Shown here piece after piece: positions 26,425 to 36,064 of a stretch of 64,000 nt of DNA; the stretch's first letter is position 1, and every line of letters starts with the position of its first letter. Below the pieces are notes generated by a model. That model was given only the letters and a program-made list of their open reading frames with translations, was not told the origin of the DNA and searched no databases. Made by a program: the position numbers and the translations under genes. Origin of the DNA: Bacteroidota bacterium (GTDB taxonomy: Bacteria > Bacteroidota > Bacteroidia > Bacteroidales > VadinHA17); assembly GCA_029547705.1 (NCBI GenBank), contig JAKPOU010000035.1, positions 124,001 through 188,000 of the forward strand. The letters are read 5' to 3'.

Positions 26425-27732
26425 ATGAGAAACAGTTTAACCTTTACCCGTAGAAATTTCCAGTCAGAGGAAAAATGGATAGTCTGTGGGATTTATACTC
26501 TCAGTATTACACTTTTCCTGATGCCATTTCCCAGGAGCTGGTCCCTGTATCCGCTGGCATTGACAATGTGTTTCGGACTTGTAAGCTGGATAACTGACTT
26601 TGATTATTATATAAAACGCTTCAGGTCTGAAATTCTGACACTTATTCCATTAATCCTGTATTTTCTGATTCACGCGCTGGCCCTGATCCATGACTTTAAC
26701 CTTAATATAGTCATTGAAAGGCTGATGTTTATCCTGGTACCTGTCCTGCTGTTTCCTCTTCTTATCTCCGGACAATTTACAGAAAGAATAAAAACACTGC
26801 TTTTATTCTATATCACGGGCATTATTCTGATTGCAATATACCAGTTCCTCAGAGCGTCTTTTGAAAGTATATCTATTGAAGAAGGCTTTTTGACTTTTCA
26901 GCACCGGAGCAGTCCGGATTCATCCAGATTTTCCTGGACAAACCTGTCAAAATTTGAGAATCCTACCTATATATCAATTAAGGCAATATGGGCTTTCACA
27001 TTGCTCCTGTTTGCGCAATCAGTTTTAAAGATAAAAAAAACCTGGAGTTTTCTTCTGGGTGCGGTTCTCTTGTCTTTTATCTATTTGCTTGCCGCCAGGG
27101 CAGGGTTTATTATTTTATTTCTGATAATCATATATTTCATTTTCTATAAAATAAAAAGGAAATTTTACCGGATTGCATTTGTTTTTCTGATACCTTTTAT
27201 TTTTTTCATCAGCTTCAGTATAATGCGTACCAATGAAAGACTTAATTACTGGTCTGAACATGTGATAAATAAAATTTCATCAGATGATGTTGACTGGATT
27301 AATATAGAGCCGCGTACAAGATCCTGGTATTCAACATTCAATATTATAAAAAGAAAACCTTTGTTTGGAGTTGGTCTTAATTCCCGTCAGATACTTGCTG
27401 AAGAGCACAGGAAACAAGGTTTTAATGTTGAAGCTGATTTTCAGCTAAATTCTCATAATCAGTTTCTTGAGACGCAGCTTGCATTTGGTATTCCCGGATC
27501 TCTGATATTATTGTGGATGCTAATAAACCCGGTGGCTAAACGAAAGCGAAGCTGGAATCCGGACTTGATAATTCCCTTTTTAATCATTGTGACCCTTAGC
27601 ATGCTCTTTGAATCAATCCTTGTACGACAGTGGGGAATTATGTTCTTCGTACTTTTCTATTGCATATTACTGATTCCCGTAAACTCATCTGATCAGCCGG
27701 GGGAAACTGCCATCCAAAAGAATCCTTCCTGA
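26425..27732 (+). CDS. O-antigen ligase/polymerase family membrane protein
   Basis: A 435-residue polytopic protein with the Wzy_C/WaaL pattern: about eleven helices, and a periplasmic loop near residues 300-350 with TRSWYSTFNIIKRKPLFGVG and LNSHNQFLETQLAFG. The SHNQFLE segment holds the His typical of ligases and polymerases that act on undecaprenyl-linked glycans. It is the last co-directional gene of the operon and converges, one base apart, on the Wzz-like gene. This is the stronger ligase/polymerase match of the two in the locus. Confidence 0.88.
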   Translation: MRNSLTFTRRNFQSEEKWIVCGIYTLSITLFLMPFPRSWSLYPLALTMCFGLVSWITDFDYYIKRFRSEILTLIPLILYFLIHALALIHDFNLNIVIERLMFILVPVLLFPLLISGQFTERIKTLLLFYITGIILIAIYQFLRASFESISIEEGFLTFQHRSSPDSSRFSWTNLSKFENPTYISIKAIWAFTLLLFAQSVLKIKKTWSFLLGAVLLSFIYLLAARAGFIILFLIIIYFIFYKIKRKFYRIAFVFLIPFIFFISFSIMRTNERLNYWSEHVINKISSDDVDWINIEPRTRSWYSTFNIIKRKPLFGVGLNSRQILAEEHRKQGFNVEADFQLNSHNQFLETQLAFGIPGSLILLWMLINPVAKRKRSWNPDLIIPFLIIVTLSMLFESILVRQWGIMFFVLFYCILLIPVNSSDQPGETAIQKNPS

Positions 27733-27733
27733 A

Positions 27734-28726
27734 TCAGTATTTACTGAAAATTTCCTTAAGCCTGGCCCTGTTCCGTTTAATAATGAGAAAAAGCAGGGTC
27801 AGAAACAGACAGGCCGGAATCACTGTCTTGCCATAGTACCATCCTCCGTTATGCCGCCTTAAGGGCTGGTAAAAGTCATTGATGACTGAAAGGATTTGAT
27901 TATTAAGACTTTTTTCCTCGTCAAGAGATTGCTTCCTCAGGTAGAGAGTATAAATATCATCGTATACCAGTTGCGTGGAATGATCCTGCAGAAAAATAAT
28001 CTGTCCGCCTTTTTCCGGTTTAATGTTTCTGGTTTCTTCAAAATATTTTACTTTCTGAAGACTGTCAAGCTGTTCAATATCATAATTAATTCTTAGCAGT
28101 AATTCGTCAATTGTTTTGAGTCTGAATTCATTGTGTCTGATAAAGACCGGATTTTTATTAACATAAGAGAATAATCTGTCTCTCATCTTTGATATTTCAT
28201 CCGAATTTTCAACTTTCACCTGGACAACAAACCTGTCAGTCATTCTGACATTAACTGAATCATACACATTGTGGGAATCCCGGTAATCAGTAAAATCAGG
28301 AATATTGTCACGGTTTTTATCAATGACCCAGAGTGCCTTGATTCTCTTTATTTTAACGACTTCTTCAGGACTGGATGATAATGCTGATGCTATACTGCTG
28401 TAATTTTTTTCACGAATGAGGATATCAAGCTGATTGATGTTGGAAATCATATCCGCGGTGGGGACGGCATTGCTGCGGAGTGTTATTTCTGATATAAATT
28501 CAGGTTTTGTAGTCCATTTCAGGGCGAATGATATTCCCACGCCGGCTAATATGCTAAAGGTCAAAAGTAAAATATTTTTTAACAGGAATATGACTGTTAT
28601 CAGAAAGGCCCGGCCGGTTTTCCTGCACCAGTCCGACATTGTCTGGCTCATTCTTCTGCACAAATCGCGAAGATCTATTTCATCTGAAACAGTTTCTTTT
28701 ACAGGACCTGTGGTGGACATCTGCAA
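27734..28726 (-). CDS. Wzz-like chain-length determinant protein
   Basis: A 330-residue inner-membrane protein with two membrane helices (about 41-68 and 303-316) flanking a periplasmic helical domain, the topology of polysaccharide co-polymerases that set chain length. The N-terminal cytoplasmic tail (DEIDLRDLCRRMSQTM) resembles Bacteroidota Wzz proteins. There is no kinase domain. An unusual insertion after the first 130 residues, DKNRDNIPDFTD (136-147), fits the calcium-binding pattern of thrombospondin type 3 repeats. It is transcribed towards the operon from its own strong promoter (28749-28779). A second ATG at codon 3 is possible. Confidence 0.82.
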   Translation of the reverse strand: MQMSTTGPVKETVSDEIDLRDLCRRMSQTMSDWCRKTGRAFLITVIFLLKNILLLTFSILAGVGISFALKWTTKPEFISEITLRSNAVPTADMISNINQLDILIREKNYSSIASALSSSPEEVVKIKRIKALWVIDKNRDNIPDFTDYRDSHNVYDSVNVRMTDRFVVQVKVENSDEISKMRDRLFSYVNKNPVFIRHNEFRLKTIDELLLRINYDIEQLDSLQKVKYFEETRNIKPEKGGQIIFLQDHSTQLVYDDIYTLYLRKQSLDEEKSLNNQILSVINDFYQPLRRHNGGWYYGKTVIPACLFLTLLFLIIKRNRARLKEIFSKY

Positions 28727-28748
28727 AAATTTTAGATTATCGTTCTAA

Positions 28749-28779
28749 CAAATTTAAGAATATTCAGAATTATTCCAAA
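28749..28779 (-). promoter_or_regulatory. Promoter of the Wzz-like gene
   Basis: Minus strand TTTG (complement of 28776-28779), 19 nt, TAAATTTG (complement of 28749-28756). Full consensus, predicted start near 28742, leaving a leader of about 16 nt. Confidence 0.75.
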
Positions 28780-28786
28780 CAGCTGA

Positions 28787-29650
28787 TCATATGATCTGCA
28801 GTACGTTCATTGCCAGTTCCCTGATCAGTGGCTTGTAGTCTGAAATGAATTCTCCGCTTGCCCTGTTGCCGATAACTGCACAGACAGTAAGGGCTTTGTG
28901 CCCCAGCAGGGCGGATAATCCGTAAAGAGCAGAACTTTCCATCTCATAATTGCAGATCTTCTTTCCGCGAAATGTGAATCCGGATAGTTTCCTGTTCATT
29001 TCGCTGTCAAAAGGCTCAAGACGCAGTTTTCTTCCCTGAGGACCGTAAAACCCAGGGGCTGAAATAGTTATACCTCTGATGAATTTTTCAGGACTGAAAA
29101 AACCCGCAAGCTGTTCACTGGCCTTAACAGCATATGGATAGGGGAGTGTATCCGGCCATTCCAGGTATTCAGCCAGGAGATCCGACAGGAGTGTGTCAAG
29201 AATCCAGTCAAATTCCGAATAGAAATGCAGCAGGCCGTCAAAGCCCACAGCTGTTTCTGTCAGGACAAACGACCCCGCGGGAACATCATCCCGCAGTCCT
29301 CCCGATGTGCCTATTCTGATCAGGTTCAGGGATACGGATTCTTCCCTTGGCTCGCCTGTCTTCAGGTCAATGTTTACAAGTGCATCCAGTTCATTGATCA
29401 GAATATCGATATTGTCCGTTCCGATACCGGAGGAAATGACCGTGATCTCACTTCCGGCCATCGTTCCGGTGACTGTTCTGAACTCGCGGTTTTCCTTCCT
29501 TACTCTTATTTCATCAAATAATTCAGCCAGCATGTCAACCCGGCCGGGATCACCCACAATGATTATTTTGTCGGAAATATCCCCGGGCAGAAGGTTAAGA
29601 TGAAATATGCTGCCGTCGGGATTCGTGATCAGTTCGGTTTTGTTCTGCAT
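28787..29650 (-). CDS. Nucleoside phosphorylase (PNP/UDP family)
   Basis: A 287-residue cytoplasmic phosphorylase related to uridine phosphorylase. VGDPGRVDML near residue 32 holds the phosphate-binding Gly/Asp/Arg segment, VISSGIGTDNIDILINEL is the family core, RIGTSGG (about 112-118) contributes phosphate and ribose binding, and NYEMESSALYGL (about 234-245) carries the Glu-Met-Glu ribose-binding residues. It cleaves nucleosides to base and ribose-1-phosphate in salvage; uridine is the likely but unproven substrate. A TATATTTG element (complement of 29667-29674) lies 17 nt upstream, so it may be transcribed apart from the efflux genes. Confidence 0.9.
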   Translation of the reverse strand: MQNKTELITNPDGSIFHLNLLPGDISDKIIIVGDPGRVDMLAELFDEIRVRKENREFRTVTGTMAGSEITVISSGIGTDNIDILINELDALVNIDLKTGEPREESVSLNLIRIGTSGGLRDDVPAGSFVLTETAVGFDGLLHFYSEFDWILDTLLSDLLAEYLEWPDTLPYPYAVKASEQLAGFFSPEKFIRGITISAPGFYGPQGRKLRLEPFDSEMNRKLSGFTFRGKKICNYEMESSALYGLSALLGHKALTVCAVIGNRASGEFISDYKPLIRELAMNVLQII

Positions 29651-29692
29651 AAAGTTAAATGATGCACAAATATAAACTATTATGCCGAATGC

Positions 29693-31015
29693 CTACTGAT
29701 AATAATCCATAATCCTGCCTGAAATCAGCAAAAGCGATATTTCTGCCAGTTTGGTCTGATACTGTACTGAAAGAAGACTTTCCCTTGCGTCGAGCAGGCT
29801 TTTCTGTACTTCTCTCAGATCCAGTCCGGAAAGACTGCCCAGCTTATATCTCTCCATGGCTATTGCAAGGTTTTCGGAAGCTGTCTGAAGGTTCTGCTCT
29901 TCAAGTGTGACCAGCCTCAGATAATTGCTGTAGGCACTGTACATGGTCAGGAGATCGGCTCTGACTCCCTGCTCTATATCCTGGTATCTGAGATCTTTGT
30001 TTTCCAGCTCAATAAGGGAGTTACGGATGCTTCTCCGCTGGTTGAAACCGTCGAATAAATTCATGCCGAGTGTCAGTCCGTAATTCACTCCGCTTGTTGC
30101 CTGGTTCGCTGATACACCGGATGAAAAGCTGTTGAAATTATATGAATAGCCGGAAGTCATGTTCAGATAGGGGTATGAACGGGAGCTGGCCAGTTTGTAA
30201 TCATATTCGGAAACGACCCTGTTTTTTGAGGCAATCTGCAGACTGGTGTTTTTTATCAGTGTGTCATCCAGTAAATTCTCATAGATCAGATCCGGATTGA
30301 TGTAAATGGAGGTGTCGCTTGTCGAGAAAAGCTCTCCCGGATCCGGTACCGACATCAGTTCATTAAGCCTGATCCGGGCTGCCCTGACAACCTCGCCCTG
30401 CCGCGAAAGCCTGGAACTGTCGGCGTTGAGATAAACCCTCGACTGCAATACCTGGAGTTTTGAACTGGAACCCAGCAGATACCGGTCTTCATCGATTCTC
30501 AGGCGTTCCCTGGAAAGGGTTACTGCATACTGAAGGGTGTTAAGAAGGCGCAATTGCTGTATGTACGTATAATAACCTGAGATGATACCGGCTACAAGAT
30601 TCTCAACTGCCAGCTGGGTGTTAAGTTCCCCGATCTGCTGAAGCTCATTCAGCTTCTTGTATGTGGTCTGAACGCTGAATCCCCTGAAGATTGTCATTCC
30701 CAGGTTAATCCCGGCGGATGAGCTAGTGTTGAAAATATCACGTGAAATATTCTGTGTTCCGTCCCTGAGGTTCTGTTTACTGTCATTATAGGTACCGCTG
30801 TGCCTTCCGCTCAGATCAACGCTGGGAAGGAAGCCGGCATTACCGGGACTGAAATTGTTTTTTGCAATGGTTTCGGTATTTCTGGTAATCAGTAACGAAT
30901 AATTCCTTTCCAGACCTGTATAGATACAGTCATTAAGCGAATAGATTTTCTGGGGATAAAGCGATAATGCCCCGTAAAGAATGAGCAGACTAATCAGTAA
31001 GACCTTTCTTTTCAT
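29693..31015 (-). CDS. TolC-family outer membrane efflux protein
   Basis: A 440-residue exported protein (signal peptide about 1-21, ending LSLYP) with two OEP repeats rich in long helices, the fold of TolC-type trimeric channels spanning periplasm and outer membrane. Segments such as GRHSGTYNDS, YTYIQQLRLL and MNLFDGFNQRRSIRNS, with the turn-rich parts between helices, are characteristic. Its start overlaps the RND pump gene by 26 bp, so it is the third component of the tripartite exporter. It might also serve the C39 exporter at 51-54 kb, which has no outer membrane partner of its own. Confidence 0.93.
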   Translation of the reverse strand: MKRKVLLISLLILYGALSLYPQKIYSLNDCIYTGLERNYSLLITRNTETIAKNNFSPGNAGFLPSVDLSGRHSGTYNDSKQNLRDGTQNISRDIFNTSSSAGINLGMTIFRGFSVQTTYKKLNELQQIGELNTQLAVENLVAGIISGYYTYIQQLRLLNTLQYAVTLSRERLRIDEDRYLLGSSSKLQVLQSRVYLNADSSRLSRQGEVVRAARIRLNELMSVPDPGELFSTSDTSIYINPDLIYENLLDDTLIKNTSLQIASKNRVVSEYDYKLASSRSYPYLNMTSGYSYNFNSFSSGVSANQATSGVNYGLTLGMNLFDGFNQRRSIRNSLIELENKDLRYQDIEQGVRADLLTMYSAYSNYLRLVTLEEQNLQTASENLAIAMERYKLGSLSGLDLREVQKSLLDARESLLSVQYQTKLAEISLLLISGRIMDYYQ

Positions 31016-34000
31016 CAGTGTCTGTATTTATTTCATTTTTGTCTGTTTCAACGGCGACAGCAATTTCACTTGAGATATAGGTATATATGGCCGGTACCAC
31101 AAAAAGTGTAAGGAAGGTTGCGAAGATCATTCCGCCGACAACCGCAATCCCCATTGCAACCCGGCTTTGAGCACCCTCTCCGAGTCCGAGAGCCAGGGGA
31201 GCAATACCAAAGATTGTGGCCAGGCTGGTCATGAGGATCGGTCTGAATCTTGCAGCCGCAGCATATCTGATTGCTTCCTGTTTTTTCATCCCCGCCTTTT
31301 TTCTCTGGTTGGCAAACTCGACAATCAGAATACCGTTCTTTGACACCAGGCCTATAAGCATGATAAGTCCGATCTGACTGAAAATATTCATCGTTATGTT
31401 AAAATACCACATGAACAGAAGGGCTCCGAAAAGAGCCAGGGGCACGGTACCCATTACGATCAGCGGATCCTTGAAACTTTCAAACTGTGCGGCAAGAACC
31501 AGAAAGATAAGTATAAGTGCCAGTGAGAACGCAAACATCAGACTTGATGAACTCTCCTGGAAATCCTTTGAATCTCCGGCCAGTGCGGTCCTGAATGAAT
31601 CATCAAGCACTTCAGCGGCTATCCTGTCCATTTCAGCCAGACCCTCGCTTATTGTTCTGCCTTTTGCAAGCCCCGAAGAAACAGTGGCGGCAACAAATCT
31701 GTTATAGCGATATAGCTGGGGGGGAGCAGTTTCTTCTGACAAGGTTACCAGATTGTCAAACTGGATCATTTCCTGTTTGTCGGTCCGTACATATAATGAC
31801 TTGAGGTCAAGTGGCTTATTCCTGTCCTCGCGGGCAAGCTCACCCAGTATCTGGTATTGTTTTCCGTTCATGAAAAAATATCCGAAACGCTGGCCGCTGA
31901 GGGCAAGCTGAAGGGTTTGTCCAATGTTCTGCGTTGAGACCCCCAGGTTGGTGGCTTTTTCGCGGTTGATGTGGATTCTGAGTTCGGGTTTTGTGAATTT
32001 CAGGTTTACATCAGCCATTTCAAGAATATCACTCTCCATCACCCTTGCCATGAAAGCCGGCAGAATCTCCCTGAGCTTTTCTATTGATGTGGCCTGAAGA
32101 ACATATTGTACAGGCTGGCCTGCACGTCTTGATCCGAAGGTGGACTGCTGAATCACGAATGATCTGGCCCTGGTTTTTTTTCTGAGATCGGCAGCCAGTT
32201 CATCAGCTATCTGCTGCTGTGTCCGTTCCCTCTTATCCGGTTTCTCAAGCATTACCCTGAGGTTGGCAAAAGTTCCGCCCCTCACCATTGTTGTATAGCT
32301 TAACCTTTCTGGTACTTTTTCTTCTATAAGCTCCGCAACGTCATCCGCGTAGGAGAGGAGAAATTCATATGTTGCCCCCTCGGTTGCAGACATGTTTACT
32401 GTAATCTGGGACCTGTCCTCCAGTGGAGCCATTTCAGCCGGCAGCGTTATCCAGAGAAGCACTATGATCCCCAGGGCTGCAACCAGTATAACAAAGGCAA
32501 GCTGCCTGCGCCTGAGGAAGGAGTCAAGCCCGTTCTGGTAAGCTTTGTTGAGATTCTCGAACATGCGTTCGGTTTTCCGGAAAAACCAGCTTTGTTTCTT
32601 TTCACGCCTTAAGAGCTTGGTTGAAACCATGGGGGTAAGGGTAAGGGCAAGAAATGCTGATATCGCCACGGTTCCGGCCATTACAATACTGAACTCCCTG
32701 AAAAGGCGGCCCGTTATTCCCTCCAGGAAAACTATGGGAAAAAAAACCGAGATAAGAGTAATGGTTGTTGCAATTATGGCGAAAAAAATCTCCTGAGAAC
32801 CCTTCATCCCGGCTTCAACAGGCTCCATTCCCGATTCAACCTTCACAAAAATGTTTTCCATCACAACGATGGCATCGTCAACGACAATACCGATAGCCAG
32901 TACCAGCGCAAGAAGCGTGAGTACATTTATGGTAAACCCTGCCAGGTACATTATGAAAAATGAGCCCACAAGTGAAATGGGAATGACAAGTATGGGTATA
33001 AGTGTCGCCTTCCAGTTGCGGAGAAAGAAATAAATGATGATGACCACAAGGAAGAAGGCAATGTAGATAGTAGTCTGCACTTCCTTTATTGAGGAACGTA
33101 TGTATTCGGTGTTGTCATAATTTACATTGACCTTTACATCCTCCGGCAGGTCTTTCTTTATATATTCTAGCCTCGTGTAGACCTCGTCAACTATGTCAAT
33201 ATGATTGGACCCGGGTTGTGGTATCATGGCTATCTGAACCATGGGCACCCCGTCTCTTTTCAATATACCCCGGATGTCTTCCGGACCCAGTTCTGCCCGT
33301 CCGATATCCCTGAACCTTACAATATTGTCTCCTGATTGTTTTAGAATCAGATCGTTAAACTCCTGGGGGGTGGTCATCAGACCCATGGTCCTGATTGAAA
33401 GCTGGGTATTGGTTCCTTCAATGCTTCCGGACGGCAGTTCCACATTCTCCCTGTTGATCGTGTTCCTTACATCCATGGGCGTCAGTCCGTATCCAGCCAG
33501 TTTGGTCGGATCGATCCACAGCCTCATTGCATACCTCTTCTGACCGAAAATGCTTACGGCACTTACCCCGGATATTGTCTGAAGCTGCTCCTTCAGCGTC
33601 AGTTCGGCAATTTCAGAAAGCTGAAGCAACGACCTCTTGCTGCTTTCGACAGTAAGGAAGAGGATGGGGTTTGCATCGGCATCAGCCTTTGAGACAGTGG
33701 GAGGATCACAGTCGCGGGGCAGAAGCCTCATTGCCTGTGACACTTTATCCCTGACATCATTTGCCGCAGTTTCAAGATCCACGGATAGTTCAAATTCGAC
33801 AGTGATCCTGCTCATTCCCTGGCTGCTGACGCTGGTAAGGGATCTGACTCCGGGAATACCGTTGATATTCTGTTCAAGAGGTTCCGTTATCTGTGTTTCA
33901 ATAACATCTGAATTGGCACCCGGATATGAAGTCATTACCGTGATAATAGCCGGGTCAACACTGGGAAATTCTCTGACCCCCAGAAATGTAAAACCGACTA

Positions 34001-34076
34001 TTCCGAAAAGCAGAATGATAATTGCAAATACTGATGTAAGAACCGGTCTTTGTATGCTGACTGATGCTAGGCTCAT
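30990..34076 (-). CDS. RND efflux permease (HAE1/AcrB-like)
   Basis: A 1028-residue inner-membrane proton antiporter with the standard duplicated layout: membrane helix 1, a large periplasmic loop, helices 2-6, helix 7, a second loop, helices 8-12. FPSVDPAIITVMTSYPGA near residue 36 is the usual start of the porter domain, and the helix 4 segment ALVLAIGIVVDDAIVVMEN contains the paired Asp of the proton relay. The C-terminus lacks extra domains. It overlaps the TolC gene and lies 17 bp after the adaptor gene, forming a complete drug or metabolite exporter. Substrate unknown. Confidence 0.95.
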   Translation of the reverse strand: MSLASVSIQRPVLTSVFAIIILLFGIVGFTFLGVREFPSVDPAIITVMTSYPGANSDVIETQITEPLEQNINGIPGVRSLTSVSSQGMSRITVEFELSVDLETAANDVRDKVSQAMRLLPRDCDPPTVSKADADANPILFLTVESSKRSLLQLSEIAELTLKEQLQTISGVSAVSIFGQKRYAMRLWIDPTKLAGYGLTPMDVRNTINRENVELPSGSIEGTNTQLSIRTMGLMTTPQEFNDLILKQSGDNIVRFRDIGRAELGPEDIRGILKRDGVPMVQIAMIPQPGSNHIDIVDEVYTRLEYIKKDLPEDVKVNVNYDNTEYIRSSIKEVQTTIYIAFFLVVIIIYFFLRNWKATLIPILVIPISLVGSFFIMYLAGFTINVLTLLALVLAIGIVVDDAIVVMENIFVKVESGMEPVEAGMKGSQEIFFAIIATTITLISVFFPIVFLEGITGRLFREFSIVMAGTVAISAFLALTLTPMVSTKLLRREKKQSWFFRKTERMFENLNKAYQNGLDSFLRRRQLAFVILVAALGIIVLLWITLPAEMAPLEDRSQITVNMSATEGATYEFLLSYADDVAELIEEKVPERLSYTTMVRGGTFANLRVMLEKPDKRERTQQQIADELAADLRKKTRARSFVIQQSTFGSRRAGQPVQYVLQATSIEKLREILPAFMARVMESDILEMADVNLKFTKPELRIHINREKATNLGVSTQNIGQTLQLALSGQRFGYFFMNGKQYQILGELAREDRNKPLDLKSLYVRTDKQEMIQFDNLVTLSEETAPPQLYRYNRFVAATVSSGLAKGRTISEGLAEMDRIAAEVLDDSFRTALAGDSKDFQESSSSLMFAFSLALILIFLVLAAQFESFKDPLIVMGTVPLALFGALLFMWYFNITMNIFSQIGLIMLIGLVSKNGILIVEFANQRKKAGMKKQEAIRYAAAARFRPILMTSLATIFGIAPLALGLGEGAQSRVAMGIAVVGGMIFATFLTLFVVPAIYTYISSEIAVAVETDKNEINTDTDEKKGLTD

Positions 34077-34093
34077 GCTTTAATTTTAAATCA

Positions 34094-35197
34094 TTAATTG
34101 GAAATCAGTGTGTCCAGCACCACAGGCAGACTCTGCCGCAGTTGCAGGATACCTGTTATTATAAGAGTATCACCGAAATTCAGTCCGTCTGATATCTGAA
34201 TATGGGATTCCGTTCTCAATCCGGTACTGACTTTTCTGGCTTCAGCCCTGTTTTTTCTGAATACATACACCATTTCACCTTCCATTTCCGGAATCAGGGC
34301 TTCACTTGGAATTGATACGGCATTTTCTATCTGGTTCAGTCTCAGGGTTACATCAGCATATCTTCCTGATTTGAGCTCTTCCCTCGAATTGGGATACAGG
34401 GCCCTGAGTACAATGGTTCTGGTGCCGAGGTCTATTTTCGGATCAACTGCATAAACCCGGGCATCATAGTTTTTATTGTCAACCGAAAACACAACAGGGA
34501 AGCCGATTTTCACATCATCGGCGTACCTTTCCGGAATTGAAAACTCCAGTTTGATGGGACTCATTTTAATCAGGCGGGCGATTTTTGTGGAAGGAGTCGC
34601 GTAACTCCCCTCGCTGAGATATCTCAGGCCAATGATTCCGTCGAAAGGTGCACGCAGTTCCGTTTCGGATATCCTTGCCAGGATTAGATTGATATCTGCC
34701 TGAACACTCTGAAGTTCGGTAACAATCTGGTCATAACTCTCCTGGCTTATCGCATCCTTGTCGAGCAGGCTGCGCTGCCGGAATTCTTTTTCCTCAACCA
34801 GTTTAATCTGGGCCTGCAGTTTTTGAAGCTGGGCCTGAAGGGGCTTGTCATTTATCTTTGCCAGGAGATCGCCTTTTTTCACCCTGCCTCCTTCATTGAA
34901 ATGAATCTCCACAATTTTTCCGGATGTTTCAAATGAAAGATCAACCTCCTCGTCCGGCCTTAAAGTCCCGATACTCTTAATCAGTTCGTCCATGGTTGTC
35001 GGGGCAATAACAAAACCGCTCACGTTAAGCATGTTACGACCCGGTCCCCTGCCTGGTCCGCCCGGCCCGCCCGGATTTCCCGGTGCTGCGGAACTCTGTC
35101 TTGCCGCGAACAGGGGTTTGAGTTTCGGGAAAAATATTATGAAGGAACCCAGCAGGATCAGTAAGACAGTGATTATGATTTTAAAACGTTTATTCAT
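34094..35197 (-). CDS. RND efflux periplasmic adaptor (MFP)
   Basis: A 367-residue membrane-fusion protein with an N-terminal membrane segment (about 5-24), a Gly/Pro-rich linker (GNPGGPGGPGRGPGR, near 40-54), a lipoyl-like domain (GKIVEIHFNEGGRVKKGDLL), a helical hairpin, and beta-barrel parts (RAPFDGIIGLRYLSEGSY). It couples the RND pump to the outer membrane channel. First gene of the operon adaptor-pump-TolC. The Gly-rich linker is also common in Bacteroidota homologues. No upstream promoter with full consensus was found. Confidence 0.94.
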   Translation of the reverse strand: MNKRFKIIITVLLILLGSFIIFFPKLKPLFAARQSSAAPGNPGGPGGPGRGPGRNMLNVSGFVIAPTTMDELIKSIGTLRPDEEVDLSFETSGKIVEIHFNEGGRVKKGDLLAKINDKPLQAQLQKLQAQIKLVEEKEFRQRSLLDKDAISQESYDQIVTELQSVQADINLILARISETELRAPFDGIIGLRYLSEGSYATPSTKIARLIKMSPIKLEFSIPERYADDVKIGFPVVFSVDNKNYDARVYAVDPKIDLGTRTIVLRALYPNSREELKSGRYADVTLRLNQIENAVSIPSEALIPEMEGEMVYVFRKNRAEARKVSTGLRTESHIQISDGLNFGDTLIITGILQLRQSLPVVLDTLISN

Positions 35198-35567
35198 ATC
35201 GGGTAATTATGCCGTTTTGGTTAATAATGTTGACAGCGTTGAAATCCTGCTGTATCCTGAATTATCTGTTTACAAATTTCTTAATGCCCTTGTTTAAACA
35301 TATTTAATAACAAATAGTTCAATGGCACGGACACAGGCCCCGGTGCCGGGTTGCATATAGTGGATGAGTCATCAGTTCAAACCTTTATAAGCAGTGAAAG
35401 GACTGACAAAGGTAGATATTTTGTTATTTAATTATTAATTCCTAATATGTTAATATTGTTAAATATTCCTAAAATCCGGATTATGCTTAAGTATGTAATT
35501 ACCTGCCGGACCAGGACGTTTTTTAAATAAAACAAATTATTTTTACCCTTTACTAATTTTATGAAGC
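35198..35567. other. Divergent intergenic region, efflux operon and DUF4293 gene
   Basis: 370 AT-rich bases between divergent genes. It should contain promoters for both, but no TTTG-N19-TAnnTTTG pair was clear. Weak candidates are AAATTTG on the minus strand near 35274-35280 and TAATTTTA on the plus strand just before the DUF4293 gene. A short GC hairpin (CCCGG/CCGGG near 35339-35348) is present. No ORF or regulatory gene for the efflux pump lies here. Confidence 0.35.
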
Positions 35568-36035
35568 ATGATCCAGCGTATTCAAACGGTTTTTCTGATC
35601 CTGGTAACCATTTTTGCAGGATTGTTCATTGTGGGCGATTTATTCAGATTCAGCGGCGCCGCGAATCCGGAATACCTGATGAATTCCAGGGGAATTTTTC
35701 AGCTTGCTCAGGACGGGGTTTTAAATCCGGAACTGAACACTCCCGTCCTGTTTGTATTATCCCTGCTGCTGCCTCTTGTTTCGCTCCTTTCTGTCTTTTT
35801 GTTTAAAAACAGAAAGCTTCAGATGAGAATCCTGCTGTTCCTTCTGTTTATTATTTTTTTGCTTGGAACCCTGACAGTTTTTTACGGCCTCGTTTTTGCG
35901 AGTCAGAATCTCCTGAAACTGAGTCCGCAATTTGAACTGTTCATTCCCGTACTCAACTTTGTTCTGGTTATTCTGGCTTACAGGGGAGTGAAAAAGGATG
36001 ATGACCTTGTAAGGTCATATGACCGCCTGCGTTAG
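35568..36035 (+). CDS. DUF4293 family membrane protein
   Basis: A 155-residue protein beginning MIQRIQTVFLILVTIFA, the signature of the Bacteroidota-specific DUF4293 family. Four hydrophobic helices are visible (about 5-25, 55-75, 82-105 and 120-140), with a conserved-looking linker between the first and second. The function of the family is unknown. It is divergent from the efflux operon and convergent with pyrI. Confidence 0.9.
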   Translation: MIQRIQTVFLILVTIFAGLFIVGDLFRFSGAANPEYLMNSRGIFQLAQDGVLNPELNTPVLFVLSLLLPLVSLLSVFLFKNRKLQMRILLFLLFIIFLLGTLTVFYGLVFASQNLLKLSPQFELFIPVLNFVLVILAYRGVKKDDDLVRSYDRLR

Positions 36036-36064
36036 AATACGGCCGCTCCGGTCATGATACCCGG

